Source of the DNA: Pithys albifrons albifrons
Taxonomy: Eukaryota; Chordata; Aves; Passeriformes; Thamnophilidae
Assembly: GCF_047495875.1 (NCBI RefSeq)
Contig: NC_092462.1
Coordinates: 36,981,523 to 37,045,522, forward strand
DNA: 64,000 nucleotides
Reading direction: 5' to 3'
The notes beneath the pieces are model-generated. The model made no database searches, was not told where the DNA came from, and worked only from the letters and a program-made list of their open reading frames with translations. Below, in pieces: positions 62,218-64,000 of this stretch. Position numbers and translations under genes: made by a program. Each line of letters starts with the position of its first letter. The stretch's first letter is position 1.

Positions 62218-63490
62218 TCATCCTCTTTACCCATTCACCCCACTTGGTTCTGGGCTTCCTGATGATACTGATGTGCTAACTGGACTTTGATTTTGTGTGT
62301 GTTTAGTCATACAGTCTTTTAAAAAATGTTAATAGGCAATTTGAAAAAATCTGAAGCACTTCAGAATCAGAAAAAAATCCCCTTTTTTGTGTCATTTTAT
62401 TTCTGCATTTAGTTTTTCAGCATTTATGTTGTCAGCCTTTTCTAAAACTTATTCGGTCTTATTGCTCTGTAGATGTGCAACATCCACATAAGATCATCAG
62501 CAATGGATATGCAAGATGTGGACCCTATATGTATTGATAGTTCACTTAAAATTTCACTGAGGAGAGATTTTGATGGAGTGGTTTGTTTCTAAACATCAAG
62601 ACAGGAAGAGTTTGGTGGCAATGGATCTTGTGCAAACCCGATGAGTATTTTTTCCTTTCAGTTTTCAGTTTAATATGATTTGGGATAAAATTGTTTCTAG
62701 CTTGAGAGTGTTTTATATCAACCAGCAGGTGTTTTTATGTATGATGAAACTGTGGTGCATTGTAAAGAAAATGGATCACAAATAACCTGTTCCAGGTTAA
62801 GTAATACATTATTCTTACCTTGGACTATTTTGAATGGTAATATTGTTTGGGAATATTTGCTTGTACTTCCTGATAATATATATTCTTTACTTATATGTAT
62901 CCACTGCTGGGAATTATTAAGCAGGTGCAATACAAGAAGAAATGAACAGGGGAAAGATGTAAAATAGGAATGGGCAGAGGTTTTTTCGATTTTTATTGTC
63001 TGGAAGCAAGCTGTTTTGAGAGCACCATCAGAACATGACCTGCCAACGCTAGCTTTTGTAAACCTGGAAAAGTTTTGCATATGTGTTAGGACAATAGGCT
63101 AAACAAAACTAGGTTTGCCTCCATTATAGGGATTTTTTGTTTGTTTGTTTTTCCAGTAGCCTACAAATCAAGAAAGAACAGGGATTTTAATGAAAAGAAA
63201 AAGAACAGGTATAATGCAAGCTTGTAAAAGATAATTTTTAGTTCTTATATTTTCAGACTATTGGTCAGAGCTGTTAAATAGATAAATCATGACTCATAAA
63301 CTATTAATGTTTTTTTGTAGTCTCTCCAAAAAATAAAGGGTCCACAGAAAAGGCTTTCATGAAATTCTAGGACAGTCTCTGAAGTGTCAGTGACACCTTT
63401 GAAGATGGATGCATAGACCACATATGCATGTGTTGGAGAGAAGAACAAATAGTCTAAAACCTGTAAGAAAATTCGCAGTTCTACATACAA
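62218..63490. other. Noncoding stretch
   Basis: AT-rich sequence between the provirus and the SINE. No gene recognised; short T-rich runs near 63,130-63,155. Confidence 0.55.
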
Positions 63491-63499
63491 GGTGGGGTA

Positions 63500-63571
63500 G
63501 TCCTGTGGTGCAATAGATAGCATTCTGGAATCTGAATCCCAAGGTCCTGAGTTCAAGTCTCAGTGGGGACC
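63500..63571 (+). pseudogene. tRNA-Gln(CUG)-like SINE head
   Basis: 72 nt with a D-arm (TGCAATAGATAGCA), an anticodon arm CTGGA-ATCTGAA-TCCCA with CTG in the anticodon position, and a perfect five-pair T-arm CTGAG-TTCAAGT-CTCAG that keeps the B box. The anticodon stem has two mismatches and the acceptor stem pairs poorly at its inner end. It continues directly into SINE sequence, so it serves as the Pol III promoter of the SINE and is not a working tRNA gene. Confidence 0.8.
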
Positions 63572-63834
63572 ATCTCCTGGCAGTTCAATGCCTCCCTGCC
63601 AACCGATCCCATCAGATCTCAGATGCTGGAGACAGTCCCGAGGACTTCACTGTCACTGTCCAAGCTCGCTCCGCCGTGGCAGATGAACCTGAGGACTTAA
63701 ATGGTGGGGTGAGTTCTGTGCATGCTGTTCCTCACCTAAAAAATCCACTGTGCAGGCTGGAAGGGCACACCCACATGGGGAGAGCCCTTCCCAAATTTTT
63801 GTTCACGAAGTCTGGCCATAAATATATACACAAG
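63500..63834 (+). mobile_element. tRNA-Gln/5S composite SINE, copy 3
   Basis: Plus-strand element made of a tRNA-like head (63,500-63,571), a seven-base joint, a 5S-derived piece of about 52 nt (63,579-63,630, GGCAGTTCAATGCC, then GATCCCATCAGATCTCAGA), the body shared with copies 1 and 2 (from GTCCCGAGGACTTCACT), and the tail TCTGGCCATAAATATATAC. The 5S piece stops before the 5S internal control region, which is missing. Flanks show only an imperfect candidate duplication (ATACAAG and ATACACAAG), so the exact ends are less certain than for the other two copies. Confidence 0.88.
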
Positions 63835-64000
63835 TTAAAAGATTTGTGTCCAGGTCTTTGGATTGGCAACTCTGTCATGATACCCTTTAATAACCTGTAG
63901 ACTGAAATTACCAAAGGATGGGACATGACTGCATGAATGGAGTCCTTAGAGGAGACTAAAAGCATGTTCAGAAGTAATACTGTGGCCAGTATGATCAGCT
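63835..64000. other. Noncoding end of window
   Basis: Too short to judge; nothing recognised. Confidence 0.5.

Noticed and set aside
63500..63571. A functional tRNA-Gln gene
   Set aside because: Mismatches in the anticodon and acceptor stems and continuation into the SINE body show a SINE head.

Overview
The window looks like AT-rich, gene-poor DNA from a bird, and everything I can identify with confidence in it is a retroelement. The avian call rests on three CR1 LINE fragments with the typical (ATTCTATG)n-type 3' end and on a tRNA-Ile/CR1-tailed SINE of the TguSINE1 kind, which was described from passerines. A SINE family with a 5S rRNA head and a short tandem-repeat tail is also present. 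Such tails are typical of RTE-type partners, and AviRTE occurs in suboscine passerines among other birds. A passerine, perhaps a suboscine, is therefore my best guess, but that is inference. I found no host protein-coding gene that I would defend.

Layout. 1-20,943: noncoding sequence with a (TTAG)n repeat, a 5S-headed SINE (3,249-3,567), a G-rich block, one weak exon-like segment (9,293-9,424) and a GC-rich LTR-like block (17,751-18,173). 20,944-35,258: a decayed CR1 (minus), an LTR-like block near 24 kb, a second 5S-headed SINE, a TguSINE1-like SINE and a CR1 3' end (plus). 35,259-52,513: mostly featureless, with an (AT)n/(CA)n repeat and remains of an old LTR element near 45.3-46.4 kb. 52,514-52,988: a young CR1 3' end.

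The centrepiece is a complete ERV-L-like provirus on the minus strand, 53,852-62,211. It has two 524-bp LTRs differing at 5 sites, a 6-bp target duplication, a primer-binding site for tRNA-Gln, and gag, pro and pol in one reading frame with no env. That frame holds 10 in-frame stops (8 TAG, 2 TGA, no TAA) and no frameshift over about 6.8 kb. Four of the five LTR differences are GG-to-AG on the coding strand, always with A in the 3' LTR. Together this looks like G-to-A hypermutation during reverse transcription. Its gag region is about twice the usual length and carries nine 'TQT' motifs, the signature of the dynein light chain LC8, plus a duplicated Arg/Ser-rich block where zinc knuckles would be expected.

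The right end holds a third SINE (63,500-63,834). It shares body and tail with the 5S-headed copies, but its head is a tRNA-Gln-like unit joined to a 5S remnant that has lost the 5S internal promoter. The three copies therefore show two promoter arrangements of one SINE lineage.
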